Below, piece by piece: positions 16,833 through 25,038 of a DNA stretch of 53,882 nucleotides. Position numbers and translations under genes: made by a program. Below the pieces are notes generated by a model that did no database searches, was not told where the DNA came from, and worked only from the letters and a program-made list of their open reading frames with translations. How positions within the stretch are numbered: position 1 is the first letter of the stretch; the number at the start of each line of letters is the position of its first letter. The stretch is from Cupriavidus pauculus (GTDB lineage: Bacteria > Pseudomonadota > Gammaproteobacteria > Burkholderiales > Burkholderiaceae), in contig NZ_VZOW01000038.1 of NCBI RefSeq assembly GCF_008801835.1, positions 1 through 53,882 of the forward strand, written 5' to 3'.

Positions 16833-18014
16833 TCAGCGCAGGAAATGATGCAGGCGCTGCATCGCTTCCTCGATATTCGCCATGGACGTCGCGTACGAAA
16901 TTCGGATGTAGTCGTTGGCCGTATGCGGGCCGAAATCGGTCCCCGGCACCATGACCACGCCCGCGTCGTGCAGGATCGCCTGCGTCAGCCGATCGGCGTC
17001 GCCAGCGGCGGGATGGTTCACATGCCGGCAGTCGGCATAGACATAGAACGCGCCATCGGGCTTGACCGGCACACGCAGGCCCAGCGCTTCCAGCGCCGGC
17101 AGGATCGCGTCGCGGCGGCGATGGAATTCCTCCTTGCGCGCATCATAGATCGCCAGCGCCTCGGGCGAGAAACACGCCACGGCGGCATGCTGTGCCACCG
17201 CAGACGCGCAGATGAACAGGTTTTGCGCCACCTTTTCGAATGCCGATACGAGTGAATCGGGCACGACCAGCCATCCCAGGCGCCATCCCGTCATATTGAA
17301 ATACTTCGAGAAGCTGTTGACCGTGATGACGTCGTCGTCCAGCGCCAGCGCGGAAACCGGCGGTCCGTCGTACGACAGGCCCTGGTAGATTTCGTCGACG
17401 ATGGCAAAACCACGGCGCGCGCGCACTTCGGCGAGGATGGCTTTGAGTTCGTCAGGCAGGATCGACGTGCCGGTGGGGTTGGACGGCGACGCCAGCAGTA
17501 CGCCGCGCGTCCGGGCGCCCCAATGAGACGCCACCTGCGCGGCGGTCAGCTGAAACCGCTCTGCCGGGCCGCTCGGGATCATTTTGGCGTGGCCGTCGAA
17601 GGCGGCGACAAAATGGCGGTTGCAGGGGTAGCTCGGATCCGGCATCAACACTTCCGCGCCGATTTCCACCAGGACGGCGCACGCCAGCAACAGCGCGCCC
17701 GAAGCGCCCGCCGTGACGATTACGCGTCGCGCGGGAATATCGAGCCCATAGGCGGTTTTATAGTGGCCGGCAATAGCTTCGCGCAGCGCATGGATGCCCA
17801 GCGCGCCGGTGTACTGCGTGACGCCGCGCCGCATGGCGGCCTCGGCCGCGTGGATGACCGGCGGCGCCGCCGTGAAATCGGGCTCGCCGATTCCCATGTG
17901 GATGATGTGCCGGCCGGCGCGCTCCAGCTCTGCCGCCTGCTTGGCCAGTTCCATGACATGGAACGCTTCGATGTTGGCCAACCGGGAGGCGGTGGCGATG
18001 TGCTGGGAGTTCAT
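16833..18014 (-). CDS. PLP-dependent aminotransferase, class I/II
   Basis: 393 residues from ATG 18014 (MNSQHIATASRLANIEAFHV). Fold-type I aminotransferase: MGIGEPDFTAAPPVI substrate loop, VTAGASGALLLACA, MPDPSYPCNRHF, SNPTGTSILPDE, IVDEIYQGLSYDG, then INSFSKYFNMTGWRLGW, where Lys of SFSK is the PLP Schiff base. Family members are annotated as aspartate/alanine-type transaminases; the exact pair of substrates cannot be read. It ends at the shared terminator. Not obviously co-transcribed with nusB, since 150 bp separate them. Confidence 0.9.
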   Translation of the reverse strand: MNSQHIATASRLANIEAFHVMELAKQAAELERAGRHIIHMGIGEPDFTAAPPVIHAAEAAMRRGVTQYTGALGIHALREAIAGHYKTAYGLDIPARRVIVTAGASGALLLACAVLVEIGAEVLMPDPSYPCNRHFVAAFDGHAKMIPSGPAERFQLTAAQVASHWGARTRGVLLASPSNPTGTSILPDELKAILAEVRARRGFAIVDEIYQGLSYDGPPVSALALDDDVITVNSFSKYFNMTGWRLGWLVVPDSLVSAFEKVAQNLFICASAVAQHAAVACFSPEALAIYDARKEEFHRRRDAILPALEALGLRVPVKPDGAFYVYADCRHVNHPAAGDADRLTQAILHDAGVVMVPGTDFGPHTANDYIRISYATSMANIEEAMQRLHHFLR

Positions 18015-18166
18015 GGCGATGGGGGCGAACGGCCTCAAATGGATGCTTGCGCGCGGCAGCATCGGAAGCGGATTCAATAAAAACACCCGCCAGGGCGGGT
18101 GTTGTTGCCGGCGCAGGCATCATCGAACGCCGTGCGCCGAAATGCAACAGCTGTTCGAAAGTGCGA

Positions 18167-18691
18167 TCAGCGGCGCGCTGCCACTTCCGGTGCCCGCACC
18201 TGGGCGGCCAGCTTGTCCAGCACGCCGTTGACATACTTGTAGCCTTCGACCCCGCCGAAGGTTTTGGTCAGCTCGACGGCCTCGTTGATCACGACCTTGT
18301 AGGGGATGTCCAGGCAGTGCACGAGTTCGTAGCTGCCGACCAGCAGCGCAGCGCGCTCCACAGGCGACAGTTCTTCGACCGTGCGGTCCAGGAACGGTGC
18401 GAAGGCTGCCGTCAGGCGCTCTTCCTCGCGCACGGCGCCATTGAGCAGCGCGTCGAAGTGCTCGACGTCCGCCTTGTTGAAGCCCTGGGCATCATGCAGA
18501 TGCGCTTGAATTGCACCGATGTCGTGGCGATTCAGCAGCCACTGATACAGGCCCTGGAGCGCCAGTTCGCGGGACCGGCGGCGCGCGCTCTTGGGCGGCG
18601 CCTTCGGTTCGGGGCGCGGCTTGGCGCCAGCGGGCTTGCCGGCCATGTCGCCGTTGTCGCCCTTGTCGCCGATGTCGGACGGGTTACTCAT
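18167..18691 (-). CDS. nusB: Transcription antitermination factor NusB
   Basis: 174 residues from ATG 18691 (MSNPSDIGDKGD); the adjacent upstream ATG (18694) is also possible. A 35-residue Lys/Pro-rich N-terminal extension precedes the NusB helical domain: SARRRSRELALQGLYQWLL, LSPVERAALLVGSYELVHC, DIPYKVVINEAVELTKTFGG and YKYVNGVLDKLA. It binds NusE (S10) and boxA RNA in rRNA antitermination. It overlaps the end of ribH by 8 bp, the usual ribH-nusB translational coupling. Confidence 0.95.
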   Translation of the reverse strand: MSNPSDIGDKGDNGDMAGKPAGAKPRPEPKAPPKSARRRSRELALQGLYQWLLNRHDIGAIQAHLHDAQGFNKADVEHFDALLNGAVREEERLTAAFAPFLDRTVEELSPVERAALLVGSYELVHCLDIPYKVVINEAVELTKTFGGVEGYKYVNGVLDKLAAQVRAPEVAARR

Positions 18692-19184
18692 CATCTTCCT
18701 CGTCGTTGCTTTCGTTTTCGCGCAGCGAATCGAGCGCCACGACCAGGTTGGCCATCTCCACGGCGGTGCGGGCGCAGTCGCGGCCCTTTTCTCGCGTGCG
18801 GGCATGCGCTTGCGCGTCGGTGTCGACGGTCAGGATGCCATTGGCGATCGGCACGTTGAAATCCAGGCCCACGCGGGTGATGCCGGCGCCCGATTCGTTC
18901 GAAACCAGCTCGAAGTGATAGGTTTCGCCGCGCACCACGGCGCCCAGCGCCACCAGCGCGTCGAACTGGCCGCTTTCGGCCATCTTCTGCAGGGCAAGCG
19001 GCACTTCGAGCGCGCCCGGCACGGTCACCAGCAGCGTGTCTTCGCCTTCGACGCCAAGTTTTTCCAGCTCCGCCAGGCACGCTTCGCGCAGCTCGTCGCA
19101 GACGGGCTCGTTAAAGCGGGCCTGCACAATGCCAATACGCAGGCCTTCACCGTCGAGGTTGCTCTCGTAGAAGCCGTGATCCAT
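18684..19184 (-). CDS. ribH: 6,7-dimethyl-8-ribityllumazine synthase
   Basis: 166 residues from ATG 19184 (MDHGFYESN) with GGAG about 9 bases upstream. Lumazine synthase condenses dihydroxybutanone phosphate with the ribityl-aminouracil. Motifs: GIVQARFNEPVCDEL, VPGALEVPLALQKM, ALVALGAVVRGETYHFELVSNES, with the active-site His in TYHFE, and VPIANGILTVDTDAQAHAR. The C-terminal acidic tail ENESNDEEDDE is odd but common in relatives. Lies downstream of ribBX and overlaps nusB. Confidence 0.95.
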   Translation of the reverse strand: MDHGFYESNLDGEGLRIGIVQARFNEPVCDELREACLAELEKLGVEGEDTLLVTVPGALEVPLALQKMAESGQFDALVALGAVVRGETYHFELVSNESGAGITRVGLDFNVPIANGILTVDTDAQAHARTREKGRDCARTAVEMANLVVALDSLRENESNDEEDDE

Positions 19185-19273
19185 TGTCAGTTCTCCATTC
19201 ATTCGGTCGGGCATCGGCGCGGATGGCCGATGTCCTGTGATTCAGTGTGATTCGATGCGGCCCGCGGGGCCAC

Positions 19274-20389
19274 TCAGTTGCAGCCCGGCTCGCCGCTCAT
19301 GGGCTGGCAGCCGACGATTTCCAGGTCATAGCCGGTCATGCTCGGCATTTTCTGCGGCGAGCCCAGCACGCGCATCCTGCCGACGCCCACGTCGCGCAGA
19401 ATCTGCGCACCGACGCCGTAGATGCGCAGATCGGGCTTGCGGCGCGGCCGATTCTGCGGCGCGTCCAGCGCGGCGAACTGCGTGAACAGCTCGTCGGGCG
19501 AATCGCCGCAATTCAGCAGCACCATCACGCCTTGCTCGCTGCCGTGCAGCACTTCCAGCGCGGCCGGCACGCTCCACGAATGCGTGGTCCGGCCGGATTC
19601 GAGCACGTCCAGCACCGACAGCGGTTCATGCACGCGCACCAGCGTATCGCGCTCCGGATGCGGCTGGCCCTTGACCAGCGCCAGATGCGCGCGGCCCGAC
19701 GGCTTGTCGCGATACATCACGCCGCGGAACGTGCCCCAGGGCGTTTGCATGTCGCGTTCGCCCATGCGTTCGATGATGCTTTCCGTGCGGCTACGATAGT
19801 GGATCAGGTCGGCGATGGTGCCGATCTTGAGGTCGTGTTCGCGAGCGAATTCGATCAGGTCCGGCAGGCGCGCCATCGTGCCGTCGTCCTTCATGATTTC
19901 GCAGATCACCGCGGCGGGCGTCAGGCCGGCCAGGGCGCCGAGGTCGCAGCCGGCCTCGGTATGGCCGGCACGAATCAGCACGCCGCCGGGTTGGGCCGTC
20001 AGCGGGAAAATGTGGCCGGGCTGCACCAGATCGGTGGCACGCGCGTCCTTGGCAACCGCGGCCTGGACGGTGCGCGCGCGGTCCGCCGCGGAAATGCCGG
20101 TCGTCACGCCTTCGGCCGCTTCGATCGACACCGTGAAGTTGGTGCCATGCACGGTACCGTTGCGCGACACCATCGGATACAGCTCCAACTGGCGGCAGCG
20201 TTCCGCGGTCAGCGTCAGGCAGATCAGGCCGCGCCCGTACTTGGCCATGAAGTTGATGGCTTCAGGCGTCACGAAATCGGCCGCCAGGACCAGGTCGCCT
20301 TCGTTTTCGCGATCTTCCTCATCTACGAGGATGACCATGCGGCCGGCACGAATGTCGGCAATGATGTCTTCGGTACGGGCGATAGTCAT
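19274..20389 (-). CDS. ribBX: 3,4-dihydroxy-2-butanone-4-phosphate synthase with degenerate GTP cyclohydrolase II domain (RibBX type)
   Basis: 371 residues from ATG 20389; the longer open frame to 20968 is not coding. The N-terminal 200 residues are an intact RibB: VDEEDRENEGDLVLAADF (metal/substrate acidic loop), RGLICLTLT, SIEAAEGVTTGISAADR and RAGHTEAGCDLGALAG. The C-terminal 170 residues align with RibA but lack its zinc cysteines (the C-x10-C-x-C block) and the QEGRGIGL catalytic segment; only GVGAQILRDVGVGRMRVL remains clearly RibA-like. This is the RibBX arrangement known in proteobacteria, so the protein should make only the four-carbon precursor, and a separate RibA must exist elsewhere. 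A TACAAT word on the minus strand (20494-20499) may be its -10 box. Confidence 0.9.
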   Translation of the reverse strand: MTIARTEDIIADIRAGRMVILVDEEDRENEGDLVLAADFVTPEAINFMAKYGRGLICLTLTAERCRQLELYPMVSRNGTVHGTNFTVSIEAAEGVTTGISAADRARTVQAAVAKDARATDLVQPGHIFPLTAQPGGVLIRAGHTEAGCDLGALAGLTPAAVICEIMKDDGTMARLPDLIEFAREHDLKIGTIADLIHYRSRTESIIERMGERDMQTPWGTFRGVMYRDKPSGRAHLALVKGQPHPERDTLVRVHEPLSVLDVLESGRTTHSWSVPAALEVLHGSEQGVMVLLNCGDSPDELFTQFAALDAPQNRPRRKPDLRIYGVGAQILRDVGVGRMRVLGSPQKMPSMTGYDLEIVGCQPMSGEPGCN

Positions 20390-20642
20390 GGCTGGGGCGA
20401 CGTCTGAATAACGGGCGGGTGCGAGGGTGCCGATGGTGTCAGCGGCGGGGCAGGGCGGCGCAGATGCTTTGAGGCCGACGAAATCAAGGCCGCTATTGTA
20501 CGCCATGCCGCTCCGCGATGCCCCGGTTCGCGGCGCCAATCGAAGCGCCGATCCGCAGCCACGGGTTGGCCCGGGTTGCACGGAAGTGCGTAAAGCGGCA
20601 TATCGGAAGACACCTTTTTGGCCGGCAAACAGGAGACATCGC

Positions 20643-21674
20643 ATGACACCACCGCTGCAGGGCATCCGCATCGTCGAATTCGAAGGAATCGGCCCGGGGC
20701 CACTGGCCGGCAGGATGCTGGCGGACATGGGAGCGGAGGTTGTGGTCGTCGCCCGTCGCCAGCGCGTGGCCGTGGCCGAGCAACTGGGCGGCGCAAAGGC
20801 GAGCCCGCTGCGGCGGGGCAAAGCCATCGTGCCGCTCGACCTCAAGCAGCCGGGCGATCTGGCCCAAGCCATGGATCTGGTAGCCAGCGCGGCGGGACTG
20901 ATCGAGGGCAATCGACCCGGCGTGATGGAGCGACTGGGCCTGGGGCCCGCCGACTGCGCGCTGCGCAATCCCGCGCTGGTCTATGGCCGGATGACCGGCT
21001 GGGGCCAAAGTGGGCCACTGGCCCAGGCGGCCGGGCACGACCTCAACTATGTCGCGTTGACCGGCATGTTGTCACTGGCGGCGCGTCCGGGCCAGACGCC
21101 AATGATTCCGCCGACGGTGGTCGGCGATGCCGGCGGCGCACTGGGGCTGGCCTTCGGCATGGTCTGCGCGATGCTGGACGCGCGCGCCACTGGCCGCGGG
21201 CGCGTGGTGGATGGCGCGATCGTCGATATGGTCGCCATGCTGGGCAGCATCGCGTTGTGGGTGCGAAACAATGGCCAACTGGACGGCCCGGCGCCGAGTC
21301 CCTTCCATCAATCGCCGTTCTACGACGTATATGAGTGCGCCGATGGTGGATTCATCACGATCGGCGCGCTGGAGCCACAGTTCTACGCGTTACTGCTGCA
21401 GAAGCTGGGCATGACGGACGTGGATCCCGCCACGCAGTACGACGCCGGCTCGTGGCCGGCGCTGAAGCAGCGTTTCAAGACATTATTCCGCAGCCAGCCG
21501 CGCGCGCACTGGGACGCCTTGCTGGGCGGCACCGATGTCTGCTACGCGCCAGTGCTCAGCATTGCCGAAGCCGCGGCGCATCCGCACAACGCAGCGCGGG
21601 GATTGTTTGTCCAAAATGGCGACGGCACGCTTGATGTGGCAGGCGCCCCGCGATTTGTCCCGCTGGACCGTTAG
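20643..21674 (+). CDS. CaiB/BaiF-type CoA-transferase or racemase
   Basis: 343 residues from ATG 20643, with AGGAG at 20629-20633. Class III CoA-transferase fold: GIRIVEFEGIGPGPLAGRML, ADMGAEVVVV, RRGKAIVPLDLK, GVMERLGLGPADC, YGRMTGWGQSGPLAQAAGHDLNY and VVDGAIVDMVAML. The conserved catalytic Asp is in GHDLNYVAL. The sequence is closest in feel to alpha-methylacyl-CoA racemases (GHDLNY is their signature), so a racemase acting on 2-methyl-branched acyl-CoA is the best guess; a CoA-transferase is possible. It is inserted on the opposite strand between ribE and ribBX and has no obvious partner. Confidence 0.88.
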   Translation: MTPPLQGIRIVEFEGIGPGPLAGRMLADMGAEVVVVARRQRVAVAEQLGGAKASPLRRGKAIVPLDLKQPGDLAQAMDLVASAAGLIEGNRPGVMERLGLGPADCALRNPALVYGRMTGWGQSGPLAQAAGHDLNYVALTGMLSLAARPGQTPMIPPTVVGDAGGALGLAFGMVCAMLDARATGRGRVVDGAIVDMVAMLGSIALWVRNNGQLDGPAPSPFHQSPFYDVYECADGGFITIGALEPQFYALLLQKLGMTDVDPATQYDAGSWPALKQRFKTLFRSQPRAHWDALLGGTDVCYAPVLSIAEAAAHPHNAARGLFVQNGDGTLDVAGAPRFVPLDR

Positions 21675-21803
21675 CTTTTCCGGCCGACGGCAAGCGGCCG
21701 CTCAAGGTATCTGGTTTGCCGCCGAAAACAAGGATGCGGACGCGTGGCGCACGCGAGTGTGTCGCGCGCGCCGTATTTCCCAACTCGTACAAGGTAGTCC
21801 TTC

Positions 21804-21995
21804 ATGAGTACTTCCCTCGTCAGTTCGCTGGGCGCGGCCGATGCCGGCAGTGACCCGGTGGCGCTGCTGATGCTGCGCAAGACGCTGGATCTGCAGGCCC
21901 AAGGTGTTGCACAACTGTTGCAAGGCGCGACACCTGTGGCATCGTCCGGCAGCAATCCGCCGCATCTGGGCAACACCATCGACATCAAGGTGTAA
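21804..21995 (+). CDS. YjfB-like putative motility protein
   Basis: 63 residues. VALLMLRKTLDLQAQGVAQLLQ followed by a Ser/Pro-rich tail, a LGNTIDIKV end and no signal peptide match the small YjfB (putative motility) family, whose members end in GxxxDxxV-type motifs. Function is unknown. AAGGTAG lies about 10 bases upstream. It follows the CoA-transferase on the same strand by 129 bp. Confidence 0.7.
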   Translation: MSTSLVSSLGAADAGSDPVALLMLRKTLDLQAQGVAQLLQGATPVASSGSNPPHLGNTIDIKV

Positions 21996-22012
21996 CGCCT
22001 CTGAAAGCGCCG

Positions 22013-22042
22013 GCGGTCTTCGGTGTGCCTGCCGAAGGCCGC
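22013..22042. terminator. Strong hairpin in a convergent gap, possible terminator
   Basis: GCGGTCTTCGG (22013-22023) pairs with CCGAAGGCCGC (22032-22042) with one G-U pair, around an 8-base loop. It lies between the converging yjfB-like and ribE genes but lacks a T-tract. Confidence 0.45.
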
Positions 22043-22160
22043 TTGCCCGGCGGCGCCTTGACAGCAAGGAACGGGCAACGGCCGCAGGTCCTCCCGACGA
22101 TTTCGGTCCTGGTCGTGCTTTGCCTCAGGCTTGACGCCTCAGCTCAACGGCCACGCATGC

Positions 22161-22787
22161 TCAGCCGTTGTGTTGCGCGCCGGATGCCGAGAGCATCCGC
22201 TCCACATAGCGTGCAATCAGATCGATTTCCAGATTCACGCGCTTGCCCGCCGACAGCTCGTTGAGCGTGGTGACCTCCACCGTGTGCGGAATCAGGTTGA
22301 TCGAGAATTCGCAACCCTCGGCCGAATCGCTGACATTGTTGACGGTCAGCGATACACCGTTGACCACCACAGAGCCCTTGTAGGCGAGGTAGCGGCCAAG
22401 CTCGCGCGGCGCGCGGATGCGCAGCTCGTGCGATTCGCCGACCGGGGCGAAGTGCACCACCTCTCCAAGGCCGTCGACATGGCCCGACACCAGATGACCG
22501 CCAAGTCGGTCCGCCAGGCGCAGTGCCTTTTCGAGGTTGACGCGGCCCGGTTGATCCAGCCCCACGGTCTTGTCCAGCGATTCGCGCGAGACATCGACTT
22601 CGAAATGGCCGGGCTCGAGCGTCACGGCTGTCATGCATGCGCCTTGGATCGCGATGCTGTCGCCGATGCCGACATCGGACAAGTCCAGATCGCCGGCCGC
22701 CACGCGCAGGCGTACCCCTGCGTTGACGTCGCCAAGCGGGGTGACCGATTCGATGCGGCCAACCGCCGCCACGATGCCAGTAAACAT
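22161..22787 (-). CDS. ribE: Riboflavin synthase, alpha chain
   Basis: 208 residues from ATG 22787, with the hallmark MFTGIV start. Two repeated barrels typical of the family are visible: GVRLRVAAGDLDLSDVGIGDSIAIQGACMTAV and RYLAYKGSVVVNGVSLTVNNV (the paired SIAIxGxCLTV / SVxVNGVSLTV motifs), plus GGHLVSGHVDGLGEV. It dismutates two ribityllumazine molecules to riboflavin. It follows ribD by 46 bp and is probably co-transcribed with it. Confidence 0.95.
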   Translation of the reverse strand: MFTGIVAAVGRIESVTPLGDVNAGVRLRVAAGDLDLSDVGIGDSIAIQGACMTAVTLEPGHFEVDVSRESLDKTVGLDQPGRVNLEKALRLADRLGGHLVSGHVDGLGEVVHFAPVGESHELRIRAPRELGRYLAYKGSVVVNGVSLTVNNVSDSAEGCEFSINLIPHTVEVTTLNELSAGKRVNLEIDLIARYVERMLSASGAQHNG

Positions 22788-22833
22788 GTTTGCCTCTTCA
22801 AGTATGCGTAGTGCGTAGTTGTCTGGTGCCGGC

Positions 22834-23955
22834 TCAGTGCGTGTTATCGGCACGGCGCGCAATCAAGCGCAAATCGTCGCCGATCTGGCGCACTTCATGC
22901 CAGCGGAAGGATGCGGCGTCGTCGAGCTTGGCCAGGGGCGGGAGATTGAACATCCCTTGCGCATCGCCCAGCAGCTTCGGCGCCAGATAAATCAGCAGTT
23001 CGTCCGCGCAGCCTTCGCGAATCAGCGATCCATTGAGCTTGAAGCCCGCTTCGACGTGCAGTTCGTTGATGCCGCGTTGCCCGAGCGCCTCGAGCATGCG
23101 GCGCAGTTCGACCTTGCCATGGCGATTGGGCAGCACCACCACTTCGACACCGCGCGCTTCCAGCGCCTGCCGGCGGGCCTTGTCGTCGATGGCGCAGAAC
23201 ACGAGCACCGGTTTCGCGAATTCGCCAGTGTCGCGATTGAGGATCTGCGCATCGAGCGGAACTTCGAGGCGCGAATCGACGAGCACGCGTTGCGGCTGGC
23301 GCGGTGTGGAAACGGCGCGCACGGTCAGCGCCGGGTTGTCGTCGCGCACCGTACCGATGCCGGTGAGAATGGCGCAGGCGCGTGCGCGCCAGGCGTGACC
23401 ATCGTCGCGCGCAGCCTGACCGGTGATCCATTGGCTGGTGCCGTCATGCAGCGCCGTGCCGCCATCCAGCGACGCAGCCACTTTCACGCGCACCCACGGC
23501 AAGCCGCGCGTCATCCGCGAAACAAAGCCGATATTCAGATCGCGTGCCTCTTTTTCCAGCAAGCCGCACCGAACATCGATACCAGCATCGCGCAGCCGCT
23601 GCAGTCCGCGACCCGACACCGCCGGGTTCGGGTCTTCCATGGCCGCCACCACGCGCGCGATGCGCGCCCGCACCAATGCGTCAGCGCATGGCGGCGTACG
23701 GCCGAAGTGGCTGCAGGGTTCGAGCGTTATGTATGCGGTGGCGCCGGCGGGATCGTGCCCGTGCGCGATGGCGTCCTTCATCGCCTGGATCTCGGCGTGA
23801 TCCTGTCCGGCTGGCTGCGTGTAACCCTGACCGATGATCCGGCCATCCTTCATCAGGACACAACCGACGCGAGGATTTGGCGTGGTCGTGAACATCCCGC
23901 GCGCTGCCAGCGCGAGGGCTTGTTCCATGGCGGTGTGGTCGGAATCGGAAAACAT
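22834..23955 (-). CDS. ribD: Bifunctional pyrimidine deaminase/reductase RibD
   Basis: 373 residues. The N-terminal deaminase has the zinc-binding HAEIQAM and EPCSHFGRTPPC motifs and the TTTPNPRVGCVLMKDGR opening. The C-terminal reductase (from about 150) has WVRVKVAASLDGGTA, QWITGQAARDDGHAWRA and TGIGTVRDDNPALTVR. It carries out the second and third steps of riboflavin synthesis. The gene lies 86 bp downstream of the second pilin cassette on the same strand, so read-through from the pilin operon is possible. No FMN riboswitch (RFN) consensus is visible upstream. Confidence 0.95.
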   Translation of the reverse strand: MFSDSDHTAMEQALALAARGMFTTTPNPRVGCVLMKDGRIIGQGYTQPAGQDHAEIQAMKDAIAHGHDPAGATAYITLEPCSHFGRTPPCADALVRARIARVVAAMEDPNPAVSGRGLQRLRDAGIDVRCGLLEKEARDLNIGFVSRMTRGLPWVRVKVAASLDGGTALHDGTSQWITGQAARDDGHAWRARACAILTGIGTVRDDNPALTVRAVSTPRQPQRVLVDSRLEVPLDAQILNRDTGEFAKPVLVFCAIDDKARRQALEARGVEVVVLPNRHGKVELRRMLEALGQRGINELHVEAGFKLNGSLIREGCADELLIYLAPKLLGDAQGMFNLPPLAKLDDAASFRWHEVRQIGDDLRLIARRADNTH

Positions 23956-24041
23956 GGCGTGCGGAATCGGGCCGAAAGAGGAAATCGGGAGTCAGGACCT
24001 GGCGTCGTCAGGCGGGGCGCGCATGGGCTGGCGTCGGGTTG

Positions 24042-24572
24042 TCAATCGCAGTCGGTATCCACGCCGGGTTGGCAAATCCGTATGCGCCCCTGGGCACCCA
24101 GCCGGACTTGTCGTTGTGCGTGGCCGCAGCTCACCTGAAACGTGGCGGCAAAGAAACCGCCATGCTCAGACCGTGAGTATCCCACAGCTGTCAAGTGCAG
24201 GCTTTGGCTCCCCGCGGCGCCTCCCGTACCGCGCAATGCCACGCCCAGGCATCGTTCGTTGAGCGCAACGACTGCAAACGGTGCGTCCGTGGTGTCCGCG
24301 TCTGCGTCGGGCACGCTAAGCTGCCAGCCGTGATCGAGCGCTGTGTTGTCGCCGAGCGGCTCCAACAGGACCTCCATACGCCGATTGGCTGCGGTGGAGC
24401 GCGCCAGCGCCAGCGACGCCGCAAGGCGATCCGCGGCCTGTGTGGCGATCATGGTGGCGTGCATGTCGCGCAGCATGGGCCACGCTGCTATTGCCAAGGT
24501 CAGCGCCACAGCCAGCGCGATGAGCGTTTCGGCAAGGGTGGCGCCCTGCTGCGATGAGATCGTGCGGGTCAT
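24042..24572 (-). CDS. FimT/GspH-like minor pseudopilin (second cassette)
   Basis: 176 residues from ATG 24572. It has a type III (prepilin) signal: QQG followed by ATLAETLIALAVALTLAIAAW, with Gly at -1 and Glu at +5, then a GspH/FimT-like globular domain with a C-terminal Cys-containing tail (RIRICQPGVDTDC) resembling that of the first-cassette FimT (ARVCNPSIDTTTC). It probably primes pilus assembly at the inner membrane. It is the last gene of the second six-gene cassette. Confidence 0.82.
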   Translation of the reverse strand: MTRTISSQQGATLAETLIALAVALTLAIAAWPMLRDMHATMIATQAADRLAASLALARSTAANRRMEVLLEPLGDNTALDHGWQLSVPDADADTTDAPFAVVALNERCLGVALRGTGGAAGSQSLHLTAVGYSRSEHGGFFAATFQVSCGHAQRQVRLGAQGRIRICQPGVDTDCD

Positions 24573-24573
24573 T

Positions 24574-25038
24574 TCAACAGTTGGGCGGCAGCGGCAGGGG
24601 TTCACCAAGTTCGGTGGGCATGGAAAGCCACTCGCCGCTGCTACGCAGCACCAGGGTCCCGCACGCCGCATCGGGGCGCACTGGTGTGGCGCGGACTTCC
24701 ACGCAATGCGACAGCGAGCGCCCCGCGCAACTGGTGGCTGTCAGCCAGTGACGCGTGGGCGCAGGGGGTGGCGGCAGCGGTTTTGGCCAGTCGCCGGCGG
24801 GCGAAGCACCGCCCGGCTCGCTTGCGTAGGTGGCGGTGAGCAAAGCGTGTCGTTCGAGCGTCAGCATCGCCGCGATCATCTCGGCGCGCGCCTGCATCCG
24901 CCAGCCCCGTTCGATGTGCCGTTGCCACGTCGGCAATGCAAGCGTCATCACGATTGCGACGATCGCAAGCGCCGCGACCAGCTCCGGTAGCGAGAATGCG
25001 AAGTGGCCCGCGCGCCGGTGGAGACGTTCCTTGCTCAT
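24574..25038 (-). CDS. PilE-like minor pilin with altered cleavage site (second cassette)
   Basis: 154 residues from ATG 25038. The hydrophobic helix FSLPELVAALAIVAIVMTLALP is followed by a small C-terminal domain ending in ACGTLVLRSSGEWLS and a terminal Cys, like the ACGTLVL/TCGTLVLRTNG end of the first-cassette PilE. If Glu is taken as +5, residue -1 is Ala, not Gly (HFA/FSLPE), so prepilin-peptidase processing may be poor or shifted. It overlaps the upstream PilY1-like gene by 4 bp and is 1 bp from the FimT-like gene, showing a tightly coupled operon. Confidence 0.8.
   Translation of the reverse strand: MSKERLHRRAGHFAFSLPELVAALAIVAIVMTLALPTWQRHIERGWRMQARAEMIAAMLTLERHALLTATYASEPGGASPAGDWPKPLPPPPAPTRHWLTATSCAGRSLSHCVEVRATPVRPDAACGTLVLRSSGEWLSMPTELGEPLPLPPNC

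Noticed and set aside
20390..20642. FMN (RFN) riboswitch before ribBX
   Set aside because: The conserved RFN core could not be found here or upstream of ribD.
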